DNA of 64,000 nucleotides from assembly GCA_013180625.2 (NCBI GenBank), contig SNVD02000468.1:248001-312000 (forward strand), in the 5' to 3' direction. Below the pieces are notes generated by a model that saw only the letters and a list, made by a program, of their open reading frames with translations, was not told where the DNA came from and did not search any database. This document shows positions 1-12,530 of the stretch, piece after piece (within the stretch, counting starts at the first letter, position 1; every line of letters starts with the position of its first letter). The position numbers and the translations under genes were made by a program. The stretch is from Boswellia sacra (taxonomy: Eukaryota; Streptophyta; Magnoliopsida; Sapindales; Burseraceae).

Positions 1-479
1 AAAAGGGAGGAAAAGAAGGGAAAAATTAAAGAGGTTATAGGCTTGGAAACCAGGTAAGGATTTTCTAAGACCATACTTAAATCGTGTTATTTATTTTTGT
101 TGTTCTTAATTGATATGGGTTGCAATACATGCGATTTATGGTTAAATTGATTGTTTCCTGCTTGGACGATGAATTACTTGTGAAATTATGTGCTTATAAA
201 ATGAAGGAGATGTTGTTCTTGATGGAAGTTATGATTCATGTGACCGTTCTATGTTCTTTGAGCTACTGCATTTTCTTGGACTGTGATTTATATAATTTCT
301 CTTTTGTTTAGGAAAATAGACATATGAAGCTTTAAATAGCCACTGATTTCATTGGATTTGGATTTAAAATGAAAGTTTGGTGAATTGTTGAAATTGGAGG
401 TTGAAATCTGGAAATGATATGCTCATTCGACAGATCTGAACATTTTTACAATTCTGTATCTTTTGAGATTGATATTCAA

Positions 480-890
480 TCCGACACAACTCGACACGTA
501 GTTTTGAGTGTTGAGTGTCGGATGTCGAGTGTCGGATGCACGACTCCACATGTAGGTGTGTCAAGGGTCGAGTGTCAGATGTCGAGTGTCGGATGCACGA
601 CTCGACATGTAGGTGTGTCGAGGGTTAAGTGTCAGATGTCGAGTGTCGGATGCGCAACTCGACATGTAAGGGTCGAGTGTCAAGGGTCGAGTGTAAGTAT
701 CGAGTGTCTGGTTATGGGAGTATCGAGTGTCTGGCTATGAAAGTGTCGAGTGTCGTGTTATGAAAGTGTCGAGTGTCATGTTATGAAAGTGTCGAGTGTC
801 TGGCTATGTAAGTGTCGAGTGTCGGTTGTGAATCCGACATGACTCGACATGTAAGTATCGACTGTCGAGTTATGAAAGTGTCGAGTATCG
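480..890. repeat. Minisatellite built on GTCGAGTGTC
   Basis: A motif close to TGTCGAGTGTCGGATG or TGTCGAGTGTCTGGCTATGAAAG is repeated more than a dozen times with variable spacers, several ending in CTCGACATGTA. Both 16- to 24-bp sub-units and a longer unit of about 70 bp (480-665) are visible. Open frames crossing it are repeat translations, not proteins. Confidence 0.85.
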
Positions 891-1007
891 AGCGGAATTA
901 CAGAACTGACCCGACCCCGCCTGACAGGTTTGAATTTTTCATAAAAACTGTATTGCCTTGAGACTTATTTTGGAAATTCTATTTAAAGGTTTATAAGTGT
1001 AAGCATT

Positions 1008-1205
1008 GGACCTTGGATGGGCCGTTTTGAATACGGCTGCATGGAAAATGTGGATATGAAATTCTTAGTGTTGAACCTTGGATGGGCCGTTTTGAATACG
1101 GATCCAAGGGAAACACGAATATAAACTTGATGTGTTAAACTTGGATGGGCCGTTTTGAATACGGATCCAAGGGAACCACGAATATAAACTTGAATATGGA
1201 TCCAA
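1008..1205. repeat. Three tandem copies of a ~65-bp unit
   Basis: CTTGGATGGGCCGTTTTGAA plus TACGG occurs at about 1012, 1078 and 1142, a 65-66 bp period. Each copy carries the imperfect hairpin CCGTTTTGAATACGG. This belongs to the surrounding LTR. Confidence 0.8.
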
Positions 1206-1831
1206 GGTTTACAGTTTGAGTGTTTGTGATTTAGTATAATGTTACAATCTTTCCTATTAGGCTATATGATCATCACACCACCCCCCCTATTCGTACTAGT
1301 GGTGTTGCAGAGCTTTCCTAGGGAGTCTGGTGTTTACATGCATGAGATGGTTTTGGGAAATGTTTTGACTAGCCTAAATCGTGATAAGAAATTTTATTTT
1401 GGGATTATCAATCTATGTACTAAGTTTGGTCATCAGTGTATGTAAAATTTATCTTGAACAAATTGTCAGATGTTGTAATAGATTTATGTGATATGCATAA
1501 ATATATGTTTGAATTAGAAAATGATTTTAAAAAAAGGTGAGATATTGATGATGTCATTTTGTTATTTTCTTAATTAATTAACCTTGAAGTCTCTAAATAA
1601 GAGATTTTAGGGCGTAACATGCTGTCTCTTCGACTAACAAGGAAGAGCCATCTTAGATCTGAGTGGCAGCTGGTGGTAAATTCCACATCTTTGCAAGTTT
1701 GAAACTTGTAGCAAACAGGGCTGGCCAGGTGGAATATGTATGAGAAAATTCTTCAGCACCCACTTCTCTATTATTAATCTTGCAAAAGAATTGTCATCTC
1801 TTTTAACATTTTGTCATTCAAATTTCACAAC

Positions 1832-2077
1832 AGGCCGAGAAAAATGGACTTTGCGAGGAGAAACACGTAGCGAAGGCAGACAAAAGAAAAGACGGAGCAG
1901 CGTTGAAATCCATGTCCATTTCGTCTCCTCGGTTTGTGCCAGTCTACCCTATAGCTTATCATGCCGGGGTTAATAAGATGGCCAATTTTCCTAATTATGG
2001 TTTGATGCCTATGGGGCAGTATTTGCCTCCATCTTTGCATGATACATCTAATGATCATGAGCCCAGGCCCCTGGAGT
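1832..2077 (+). pseudogene. Exon-like unidentified fragment
   Basis: One plus frame is open from an AG acceptor near 1832 to about 2077. It encodes a charged start (AEKNGLCEEKHVAKADKRK) and then a Pro/Tyr/Met-rich part containing PRFVPVYPIAYH and NYGLMPMGQYLPPSL. Base composition is richer in G+C than the flanks, which suggests former coding sequence. I do not recognise the family and see no convincing flanking exons. It may be a captured or truncated exon. Two other frames are also partly open here, so the call is weak. Confidence 0.25.
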
Positions 2078-2289
2078 GTAGGATTTCTTATTCTCTTTTA
2101 GCATTCTTCCCTCCTTAATATGGTTATCTGAACGAATTTTCAGATGCTTTGTTTTCGATGCAACGTGGAAAAGGAAAAGAAGACAAAAATTCGGAGCACA
2201 TAATTTGGCAAATATTTGGAATATTTATTATGTAATATTTACTTACTCTTTTTGCTTTGATTTATATTCTAGTTTTAAAATAGGTTTTT

Positions 2290-2860
2290 ATTTAGGAGAG
2301 ATGGGTGTAGTGGTAGCAAGGTCAGAGTCACGTCGGCAGAAGCATAAGGACGCAACGTTGGAGCATGTCTGAAAATTATTTTAAAACTTCAAGCGGAGTC
2401 ACGTCCCTATCCCAGCAGAGTCGTGTCCATCTGGTTGCGAAGGTCTGATACCTTCGTTTGTAGAGTCACGTCTCTACTTCATCAGGGTCGCGTCCCTATT
2501 TCAAAATTTTGGAATCTGGATTGTTTTAAGATTGCTTTTAATTTTTTTTTATTTCTTTCCTAGTTATTTGTTTTCGTTATTTATTAGAGTTAATTTTTCT
2601 TTACTAATTGATGTTTATCTTTCCTATTTGGTGTTTAGTTTTCCTAGTTGTTTTGGTGGTTAGAATTTAAACCTTATGCTTCATTGAGTTAAGTAAACTT
2701 TTAATTTTTTTTCATTGAATGAGAATTTCGAATTTCTCTTTTTTTTTCATAATTATTGTGATTTCTTGTGAAGTTGCATGATTTTGATGCCTAGCGATTC
2801 AATAGTCTTGTAAGATTAAAGGATTGATGGAAGGTTGCATGATGTAGCGGTTTATTTATT
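2290..2860. repeat. Degenerate repeat with recurring GAGTCACGTC-type motifs
   Basis: Variants of GAGTCACGTC, GAGTCGTGTCC and GGTCGCGTCC recur about every 25-60 bp between 2325 and 2500, followed by a T-rich stretch. The arrangement resembles the inside of plant LTRs, but no termini or TSD are visible. No gene is seen. Confidence 0.35.
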
Positions 2861-2880
2861 ATTTATTTTATTTCTTTTGC

Positions 2881-3290
2881 TTAACGCTTCGCTGCATCAA
2901 TTTTACTACCTTCCATGGGTTTTGTTGTCCTTTGAGGTGTGAATTCGATGGAAGGATTGGCAGGAATTGCATTATTGCTTTGGCTTCTGAGGTATTTTAT
3001 TATTAAGTGACTCCCTCTGTTCGCAAATCCCAAGCTTTCTGGCCCGGATGTATTCTCACTATGAAAAGTAATTGTCACTCCTAAATTGAACAAAACTGTT
3101 TAAGAGCACAGACTACCAAGGGTAGGGTGCTTTTGGTTCTGTTGGTCAAGCGGGTTGATGTTGGGCAAATCATTTTCTGGTACAAGCTTTTCTGCTGTGT
3201 AAGTTAGCTTCCATATCCTCAGAGGATGGTCTAGTGTATCAAAGACATCAGGGAAAAACTTCTTGCCCTCTTTGAGAGATCAATAAGGTA
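2881..3290 (-). pseudogene. Coding-like remnant of unknown family
   Basis: The minus strand reads open from about 3285 to 3100 (LKEGKKFFPDVFDTLDHPLR, then IWKLTYTAEKLVPEND), ends at a TAA, and continues in another frame from 3093 to 2881 (FANRGSHLIIKYLRSQSNN). The first segment looks like real protein. I cannot name the family, and no start or splice structure is convincing. It lies 265 bp downstream of the WAT1-like gene on the same strand, but the two are not connected by any frame. Confidence 0.25.
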
Positions 3291-3554
3291 AAACGTATAT
3301 TCATTTCTTAAAAATATCATTTTCTTTAGCATCGAAGGATGGGAAACAATCTTAATGGAGAAAGCTTGGCAGAGCTTCCCCAATCTTCTTATTTTGGGAG
3401 TTCGTGCCGCTAGGTGTTGAAATTGCCCAAAAAAATGAAATGTATTCCGCGCCTCGATTCTTTTCCTTGGTACTATTAATATTGTTATCGTTGGATTTTA
3501 CAGTATAGTAAGACATGATTCCTTTGTCTACCCTTATCGGAGGAAGATTTCTAT

Positions 3555-5457
3555 TTATGGTTCACCGTGCGGTAATTGACTTCCGTCCGAAGTGATCTTC
3601 TGCATCTTGGCATTCTTCTCGTCATACGTTGAATAAGATTGCTCTTCTGTTTTGACAAGAACTTCCTGATCACCTTCTTTGCCCCATAGTAGCAAATATA
3701 GGCCAACGATGACAATAGCTGCCCCAAGAATGCTGAAAAAACCAGGGGGTTTATATTAATTTTAATCACAATAAAGGTTTCTGTGAAGCAATTTAAAATG
3801 AAAATCATGTAATGAAGTATTAAAATCTTAAAGCTACAAATTAATATGTATGATTTTCTGGTTACCTGCCCATGTAAAGCTTTTCGCCGAAAACAAAGTA
3901 TGCTAAGATTGCCACTAATATTGTTGAAAGGGGATTGAACATAGTCACAAAAACTGGCCCTCTTTCTTTCGTGCACCATAGTTGAGCGTAAACAACTAAA
4001 CCAGAGATCACTACTCCCTGCCATGCACCAACCATTTATTAGAACTTTTTACCAGGAGATTGAGTTGAGGGTAATGGATTGACCATTGTGTATATACTCT
4101 ATACTTACACCATAAACTGTGGACCAGAAGTCAATATTGAATCCAATTGTCCAAGCAGAGGGTTTATGTTCGATGATCACTGTGAAGAAAGCTGATTGTG
4201 CTGCTCCGACGAAGCACATCCACGTTGTCAGTGACAGTTGTGCAGGATATCGCTTTAATGTGAATGCCTAGACATTATTGTAGGTACAGCACAATCAATT
4301 AAAAGTATTAGTTACATCTGGTAACAGGGTATTAATTCCATCGAACAATTCGTATTGTTATCTTCTAATTAAGCTTGGAGTTAAGCGTGATACTACTACA
4401 AGGAAAGTTTGCTAATGAACATCTTTTTCATTTTTTTTTAAATAAATTATAAAAAAAAAAAGTTAGGCTTAGAGATGAACCTGCATAATGTACCATATAG
4501 ACCAAGTCATACAGCTAGCAATGGTAAGAAGTGAACCAATCAGCCAGTGCTCGTGGACGGTAGTGCTGCCTTGAATATGGATTTGATGAGAACGCCATAG
4601 ATTTCTCATGATAGGTCCCTTGTATACTGTCATGATCGTTACACCAGCCAAGGACACCAAGGTCCCAAATACTTTGGCTATACCTCGAACTTTTTGAAGA
4701 TCGACTCTCTCTAATCTGCACGGCAATAATGGCTATATAAATATATACTCCTGATTTCTTTAAGAAATTGAAAGATTTTATTGACAACGAGGGATGCTAG
4801 TACCTGAGTGCAATTGCAATTACGAAAGTTAAGGCGGCTATCGTGTTGACCACTGATGCAACAAATGTTGGAGAGGTGTCTTTCAAGCTTGCAAAGTACA
4901 TGTTTAAAGTCAAACCGACTCTGCAATTAAACATCAAACCGTGCTTTTAGCCTTGGTTAATTTTTGAAGTTAGGGGATCCATAATATTTAATTACGTGTC
5001 CATACCCGAGCAGGGAGAGAATAAATATCTCCACCAGAAGAGAAAATGTCAGCTTTGGCCTTATTTTTCTGCAGGAGATCGGAAACAAAGAATCAGCAGT
5101 TGTTCACATGGAGAGATATTCATCAACATTACATTTTTTTTGTTCTCAAATTTATGCTAGCTATAAACAACTTAAAGCTACATCAAACTGATAACTCGAG
5201 CTATATATATAGATATGTACATAAAAATTGAGACTTGTACTAATCTTGTACCTTTCAAGAAAATAGGCAAAAGGAAACATCAGAATGCCAGCCACAATAT
5301 GCCGGTAAGTTACATAGACATGAGGGTTCATGCCATGATTGAAAGAAGCCTCTGTAATAAAGTACAGAAAAGTATAACCTATCTGAGTAAGAACCATGAC
5401 AAGATGTGGCTTGAACTTCATGTAAGTGCCACTAAGGGAACTTGCTTTCGGAGCCAT
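3555..5457 (-). CDS. WAT1-related protein (nodulin MtN21/EamA-like transporter), complete, 7 exons
   Basis: Coding exons on the minus strand are 5457-5252, 5068-5006, 4920-4804, 4715-4481, 4267-4109, 4017-3866 and 3732-3555. All have GT..AG borders and the phases agree, giving 369 aa, usual for the family. The start is the ATG at 5457 (MAPKASS). Hallmarks are HLVMVLTQIGYTFLYFITEA, FNHGMNPHVYVTYRH, KDTSPTFVASVVNTIAA, YKGP in the loop, and GPVFVTMFNPL with FGEKLYMGS in the second EamA repeat. About ten membrane helices and a hydrophilic acidic tail of about 40 residues are expected. The family includes Arabidopsis WAT1, a tonoplast auxin exporter, and amino-acid exporters of the UMAMIT group. 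Substrate and membrane cannot be read from this sequence. No frame break is seen, so it is probably functional. Confidence 0.93.
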
Positions 5458-7990
5458 AGGATCCTCTTCCTCTTTAACTAACTTCTTCGTACAATAAGCT
5501 GATCCAGGAACACAAAATTGTACCTGTAAATATAGAAGATGATAGCTGAGTACATTGAGCTAATTGTTGATTCTTTTTGCATGTGGGCGTTAGCATCATG
5601 TTCCAGATTAAATTCCTTTTCATACATAGATGGCATGATTGATGTCAGACTAGATATGGGACGAAAGAAGAAATTATTCTCATGAATATTATTATTTTGT
5701 CATTTGCTCCGTGGCTTAAGTACTAAATATATTATCTCTATTCCCTTATCAGACACTATATGAAGACGTGTTGAGCAAGATATAAAATTTTGTTTATTTA
5801 TATATAAAAAAATTCAATAATGTTAGACTTACAACATTCATATAACATAAACTCTACAATATGACGTGGCAGCTTAAGTGGCACAATCCTATTAGAGATA
5901 TAATTTTCCTCATCCATTTTTATTTTTTTCTGCTCTAATGAATTTTTTTCATATAGGCTGCCAAGTTATGTTATAGAATTTAGGTTATATAAATGTTATA
6001 AGTCTAACATTACTCTAAAAAATTAAGAAGCTGATAGTGGTGGTTTTATTATGCTAAGTTGCTAACTTACTTTTAGAGATTAATAAAATGATATGCTTAC
6101 CGATTAATCTTGAATGAATGGACAATAATTTATTTGCTTATTAGCTTTATTATGCCTGGTTTTGGTGAACTCTCAACTGCAATATTGCCACTTGATCAGT
6201 TTGTGGATCGATGAGTGAGAAACTATCACATCCAAAAGAATCTCCATTCGGTTGGCAAAACGTGTCAGTGTTTTGCATTGCATGCACAAATGGTAGAATA
6301 ATAATCTTTTCTATATTTTATATACGTTAACCAGATATATTCGGAATCAAAAGGGTATTATGAAAGCAACGTATTTTATAGAATAATAATGTGCAAATTA
6401 ACTATGGACACAAAAGAAGATTTATGCATTGATCTGGCTTTTTGATAAGCTAACAAATGTTGCGTGTAAATCAACACTGAAACTGTTTTGAGTTACAGAT
6501 TTCACATAATTAAAGAAAAAGTGTCGAAAATTGTCAACCAAAAGTACAAACACAGGATAGTAAACAATTTTTTCATCATAAAATTCAGAGATTTTATCAT
6601 GCTAAAAAGCATATATTATATTCTTTGCTCTCTTTTATATTCCATTATATCTTTTTTAATGGGTTTATAGAATCAATAAAAATTGGTATATGGCCTCTAT
6701 TCTTGCTAACTTCTCATAAGGATCATCTGTGTCTTTATATATGTATCCTGGATATATTACGCGTGCTTTCATCACCGAATTGATCTAGATGCCTCTGAGG
6801 GGATGAATTTCAGAAGCTGCCAGCAAAGTAAACAGCACTAACCGTTGACAAATATAAAATTGAAACTATATATTCTAGTGTTTATTCGGAATTTATGCCC
6901 ATTAAATAGCGAACGTCTATTAGAGGTTTTTTGGTCCAATTTCCCAACATTTTTCAACTTGTGTAACATCCAAGGACATCCACATGCATGCTGATTTAAT
7001 ATTATATATATTTTTGCATTTCTTTTTATTCTCAGGACCACTTTACACCACCCTGAAATGGATCCTCTGCTGACAACATAATTGTTCTTTAGATAAGAAC
7101 AACTACTTTTAGTCTTGACTCTTGCGTATAATATATCTTTTTATTACCTTAGTTAATTTCTTTCTCTCTATTTTAAATTAACTTCTTTGCATTATTAATT
7201 TGAAAGTTTTCATACTAGAATCTCTCTTAACTTTCAGGCCACTAATTAACCTGTTTAGTGAAGTGAGTAAGATCTTTGGAATTGCAAGTAAATTGAAGTG
7301 TTCTTCAACTCTAGCTAATTTTCTTAATTGCTTGTAAGAGGTGTGTTAGGTGATATCCAACTATTCATAGTAGTAGTTTCTAAAATCAACTATATGCATG
7401 AATGATAAGTTTTACTGGATGAACGGATCAACTTAACAGATCACGAAAGGAGTAAATAACGTAGCCCTTCTAATTTTTGATGATATATTTTTAAGCAGCT
7501 TGGAATGTACATGCATGCATGCCTGCCTCCGTATATACAATGGAGTAGACAGGTACCTCTTTTATTCTTTTAGGAAAACTTGCAGTTAATAATTCAACTT
7601 CAAGTTTCGATAAGAGAATCGGAACTTTGGAATATCGAAGTAATTACTATGCTAAAAATAAAAAAGAAAAGGAAAGATATAATTTGCAGTATACAGCTTT
7701 AAACCAAACAAAGAGTTGAAGAGTAAGAGAGAATATACTTTACTGAGCTATCTAACTTCGATCTTCTGCAGAATTATCCCGAGTGCAACTTGATCTTAAT
7801 GGTGCCGGATCTCCAGTATGTTCAACAGCGCAGCCTCAACGAGATATTCATGTTTATAGAAACCAAAGAGAACCTTATAAGCTAGAAAGTTAAAAAGGAA
7901 GGAAGCAAGAGCAAGCTAGCACTGAGGACAGTAGAGTAGTCACAGCTAGATGAATGGAATTCAGGACGTAAAAAGCCTGTATTTATAAAC
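5458..7990 (-). promoter_or_regulatory. Upstream region of the WAT1-like gene, possible 5' UTR intron and TATA box
   Basis: An AG acceptor (TATTTACAG, about 5524) lies 66 bp before the ATG with a pyrimidine-rich tract behind it, so the 5' UTR may be spliced. A TATA-like TATAAATA on the minus strand (7980-7987) is followed by a leader-like CT-rich stretch (about 7955-7745) with a short upstream ORF. If that is the first exon, the leader intron is about 2.2 kb and contains the MITE at 5818-6012. This is inference: no transcript is available, and a nearer promoter is equally possible. Apart from the MITE I see no gene in this stretch. Confidence 0.3.
5818..6012. mobile_element. MITE with ~55-bp terminal inverted repeats
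   Basis: The left end TAATGTTAGACTTACAACAT and the right end ATGTTATAAGTCTAACATTA are inverted copies. The inverted similarity runs on for about 55 bp to GTGGCAGC / GCTGCCAAG, leaving a short middle. Total length is about 195 bp with no coding capacity. The ends fit a TA- or TAA-target family, but the TSD cannot be separated from the TIR. Confidence 0.8.
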
Positions 7991-9946
7991 TTAATTACAA
8001 TCACGCTATTTGTCTGAGTGGAACTAAGGGGCCATGTCCATGTGGAAGTGCAACCGCGAAGTAAAGATTTTGTCACCATTTGTCATTATGCAAAGCTATC
8101 ATTTGTCAGGCTGAAACATTGATTCTCACTCGAGATATAAACACGGACGGTCAAATTCCCCACTGTGCCATTATCTTTGCTTTAGTTATTGCTGAAAATT
8201 AGGAATTGGATGTTACATTTATGTTAGTGGAATAACAGGACGATGCAGAGCTTGAATCTGGTCGATGTTATTGGCAAGACCGACTTTTTTTTATATTATC
8301 ATTTTAGTCATATTTTTCCTCCATCCGAGGGGAGGAAACTCCGTTTTATTTAATCAATCTCTTCTTCTCTATCAAAGGCCACACCCGGACCCCCCTTGGG
8401 CGTCGCATTTGCATAGACAGAAAAGCATGAATAGCGTGATGGAAAGTGAGTCTGAATCATCATTTTAATCTTGAATATATAATTGGTGACTATCAAATAT
8501 TGGAATGAGGGACCCTCATACTCCTCTAGAATCGAATCCCACATTTTATCCACTTCCACATATGCATTTGGGTGGAGATACGAGTCAATAATTCTTCAAG
8601 AAATTTTGCTATGATTTCTACTAAATTATTTCAATAAGTAGATTGAAACATAAAAGAAAAAACGTTATATGAACTGCCAACTCTTGGATTCCACTTGGTT
8701 TAGTGGCAACCGCTGTAGTGCTAATTTTTTTTTTAATTATAATTTTAACAATGTTGTGGATCATATGGCTCCAACATTCTCCTAGCAGCTTTGTCATCAA
8801 GCACAAGTGGTGAGGTATGTCTCCAATTGAATGATTGAAGCACCTAATAAAGTTAAAATTATAGGTTGCCTTATCTCAGTAGAATGATTTTAGTAAATAA
8901 AATATAAAATCAGTTTCTTCATGCATAAACACAAATTAAATACTCTCTTGATGCTTTATGTTCACGATCATTAGGATGAAGGATCGAGAACAAGAGTTCT
9001 TAACTTCAAAAAAAAAAAAAAAGATCTAATCAACCAGGCCATTACTTTGAATTTAGAGGATCTGTAAATAATTAGATTTAAGCTTGAACTATACAATTTG
9101 CTAGTTTTGTTTGAATAAAATGATGTCGCTCCTCGTATGCTAATGTTCATCAAACAAACCGTCCTTGTTGTTAGATGCCACATTTTTACCTTTGTAATGT
9201 TAAACAAAAGGAAATGCAACACGCTTCAACTCTTCTTGTAGAGTAGAAGTAGAAAAGCTGTCAGGTCAGGGTTGGTGAAAAGTGAAAAGCGGGTAGGTAG
9301 ATAATGGTGCCGATTATTTGTTCTAGCAAAGTTGGTTGATTTTACTGTCGAACAATCTTAGAAAGCAAGAAGATTTGGAATATCTGAATTATGGCCAAAA
9401 GCAACTCATGTGGCATATGTTGTCAAGCTGGATAGAGACAGTGCTACACTTGAATGCAAATGCTTACTAGAAAAGCAATGGACCCCAGACACAAATTGCC
9501 GACCCTGGTTTGGCTGGAAAACGATATGTTCACAGATACAGAAAAACGTGATTCATAATTTCCCTTTCTTGTAAGCATGGTGGCAAATAAAGCTCGATGG
9601 CCACCAAATTCTTCAAAATCACCAAGCTTTGACTATGAGCTTTTTAAGCCATTAACCAATTATTTATATCTATTAACATCCTCAAATTCTAGAACACTCT
9701 TCTTGTATGTTTTGCGTCATAATAAGCAATCATTTCATTTCTCAAAACTGACGTTACATTAGCAACCACCATGAAAACAACAAAAGAATAGATGTGAATA
9801 AAGAGCAGGTGAAAGAAATCTATGGGTGTCATTGTGCTATATTTCTTGCTTTCTTTCTATTGACAATGTGACCAGATCAAAAATTTCTACAAGATCATTG
9901 GGTTTCAATATGATAAACAAATCCAAGAGCCTGTACATCAAAAGGT
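7991..9946. other. Intergenic sequence between the WAT1-like and CASP-like genes
   Basis: AT-rich, with a poly(A) run at 9008-9021 and scattered short frames that look random. No gene, repeat pair or RNA gene was found. The last 100-150 bp should hold the 3' UTR of the CASP-like gene. Confidence 0.5.
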
Positions 9947-12159
9947 CTAACCTGCAGCTAACAGCCAAAGCATAATTAGAGATGATGCTGCAATTGTAAT
10001 CCAGCTTAGGAAGGCCAAAGCAACTGACATTTGATATTTTAGACATTCCTCCACAAGATTGCACTGTCCCAAATCATGAAAGTATAGCACTGTGATGCCG
10101 CCTGCTGCGGAAGCAGCAGCAAGAGACAAAGTTGCTGTCACCTGTTACAATTAAAAAATGATGGAGCTTCACTACCACCACAAGCACAGAACTATATTGG
10201 ATTTTATTAATTAGCCAAAGAAAATTAAAGGGTTATAGAAACTGACCCAGTCTCCTACTACAAAAAGGCTGACAAGGACAGGATTGTGGAGGACCTTCTT
10301 TTGCATTAAGGCATATGCATCTATGCAGGCAAGTCCTAAGCTCCAGATGACTTGCAAACCCATTGAAGCAATCAGGTAGCTGCAAAAAGAACAAAATCTT
10401 CAGCACAAAATTTCTATCAAACCTAGGTTTACGGTTGATGTATGAACTCAATTAGTAGTGCGTCAGTTTCAGAAAAGATAATCATCTCCATCCCCAAAAG
10501 TATCCTCACTGAAGGTGTTTATACAATAAAGCTATAGATATAATACAATAATACTAATGAACCAATTCTTATAGACGTAAGTGTTCATAATGTTATATCT
10601 GTTATATTATTAATATGTTTGCTTCTGTGGAGATGCCTAGAAAAAAATGATTGGAAATAAGTATAACGGGAACAGCATTTTGGGATCATAGTGGTAGCAT
10701 CTCTGGGTGACAAGAGGAAACAAACAAAATTAAGGTGGAAGGTCAAGCGAGAAAAGAATTGTAGGAACAGAGATACCACCAAGTATTGGATAAGGTACTT
10801 CTAGTGCTCCATCACATGCCATCTGATAGATGTCCAAGAAGAGTCAATTACAGATGTGTGGTCACAAAATTGCATATTGGAATCAGTTGCAGTCTAATCA
10901 CAAGACAAGCTTTTTTGCTGAGAGTTTATGAAGCAAAACACAAGCACATAAACGTATAGTAACTACTGGATCACAGCACAACAGGATTCCAAGTGATGGT
11001 AAAACTATGACAAAAAAAAAAAAAACCCTAAAGGTCTAATAGTTTGCATCATAACTTTAAATCAAAATCCCTTTGGGAATGTTACACATATGAGATACTA
11101 CCTAATAACCAAAGCAGTTATGATATGACATTCCATTCCTTCGTAGGACATGAGAAAACCCACTGTTTCTTATCAGCATTTATACAAATCAAACTGGTCA
11201 CTGAGAGAAGAACAGAAGTGTAAAAAGTAATTTCCACATACATGATCGATACCAATAAGAATGTTAAGTATTAGAAAACAGGAAATCGTTTCCTTTCTTT
11301 TGCATTTAAATATGAAATCCAAATTTGGAATTTGTCATTGAAGTACAAAGAAGGAAAAGATTATTTATTCGACAAATCAAATTCTTATCCGCAAGGTAAC
11401 ATTCACAAATCATCAAGCAGTCAACCCCCGAAGTACCACAAGTTCATGCATTGATGAGGCAATGGTTAATGTGGAGACTTCTCTTAACAGAGAAATTGAA
11501 TCACAAGCAATCGCAAAGGAAATTTCTGAACTTCAACACAAATAACATTGAAAAAACTTAAGCTCACTTCAACCTGAAATTCATTTAATTCAGTGATTTA
11601 TTTAGATGGATTATCAATTTATACAAGCTTTAAGGTTCCATCCCAAATTCCCAATAACATAATATAGTAATCACATTAAGCAGTAGCAGCAACAAATAGA
11701 TAATTGATACACACTATCATCCTATAGTAGGTTATAATTATTACTCCTCTAAGAAATGGAGCTCGCCGCAGAACTTTGACTTTCATACACGCAATTGATA
11801 AAGCATCACCAAGACAATAATCTATCAATTATGAATCATGGATCAGGCCTAACAATACCCATGAATTTAATCACGAAATATTTTGACTAATGATATTTTT
11901 CCACAGTTTTTCCAGCTTCAAATTCTAAGCACCAATCAATCAAAATCCCATTTCTGAATCAGTACCCATGGATCGAATTACACATAGAACTGAATCTCAA
12001 AACAAAGGGTAATGACAAGAACAAATACCAGAAAGCCGTAGAATTGACGAAGTTGCTAGTGGTGGCCATGGAAGCGATTGACCCAGCCGCAAAAACCCAC
12101 TGTGCAATCCTTAGAAATAGCGCCGTCAAAGTCCCAGGTGTCCCAGCCAAATCCTTCAT
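9947..12159 (-). CDS. CASP-like protein, subfamily 5B type, complete, 3 exons
   Basis: Exons on the minus strand are 12159-12029, 10379-10247 and 10141-9947, with GT..AG borders and matching phases (152 aa). The start ATG gives [10 protein letters not shown], the characteristic 5B opening. Four membrane spans are visible: [54 protein letters not shown] and [20 protein letters not shown]. The conserved Arg of span 1 (R17) and Asp of span 3 (D87) are present, and two Cys (C115, C121) sit in the second outer loop. CASP and CASP-like proteins are MARVEL-related four-span proteins. The founding CASPs scaffold the Casparian strip, while roles of the 5B group are poorly known. Intron 1 is 1.65 kb. 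No frame break is seen, so it is probably functional. Confidence 0.93.
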
Positions 12160-12530
12160 TTTCAACCTTCAAATCCAAACCCCAAAAACTCTTGAACTCT
12201 TATTGGGTCAATAAAGCTACCCATCTCCCATAGCCATGCAAATACAGAACAAATTAGGATGGAACAGGGAAAAGAGTTTGAATAAGGTAAAACAATTGGC
12301 ACCCAGAAACTTAAAATGAAGAAATTTTGAGAAATTATAATGCAATTAGTTAAACTAAACTAAACTAAGTTAATGTGTCATAAAAGTTGTTACCCAAACA
12401 CTAAATCCTGCTGTGTTACTCTGACACCAACGACGCAGCGGACTTCCGCAGATCTAGTTAGTGTACTTTTACACCTAAAAGAAACGAAAATTATCCCACG
12501 CGCCTCTCTTACACGTGTAAAACATTTATT
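12160..12530 (-). promoter_or_regulatory. 5' UTR and presumed promoter region of the CASP-like gene
   Basis: Directly upstream of the ATG, mixed composition with a locally GC-richer patch at 12420-12450. No clear TATA box was found. The transposon-dense region begins immediately beyond. Confidence 0.35.

Larger units (their letters stand above)
1..1619 (+). mobile_element. 3' part of an LTR (probably Ty3/gypsy-like), left end outside the window
   Basis: The stretch has no gene. It ends in TTTTAGGGCGTAACA, a form common at the 3' end of plant gypsy LTRs, right after an AT-rich tail. It contains a minisatellite (about 480-890) and three copies of a 65-bp unit (about 1008-1205). The left terminus lies outside the window, so the TSD and the family cannot be confirmed. 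It could also be an unrelated satellite-rich repeat that happens to end this way. Confidence 0.4.

Noticed and set aside
414..740. 108-codon open frame on plus
   Set aside because: Translation of the GTCGAGTGTC minisatellite; its repeated Cys-rich words are an artefact of the repeat.
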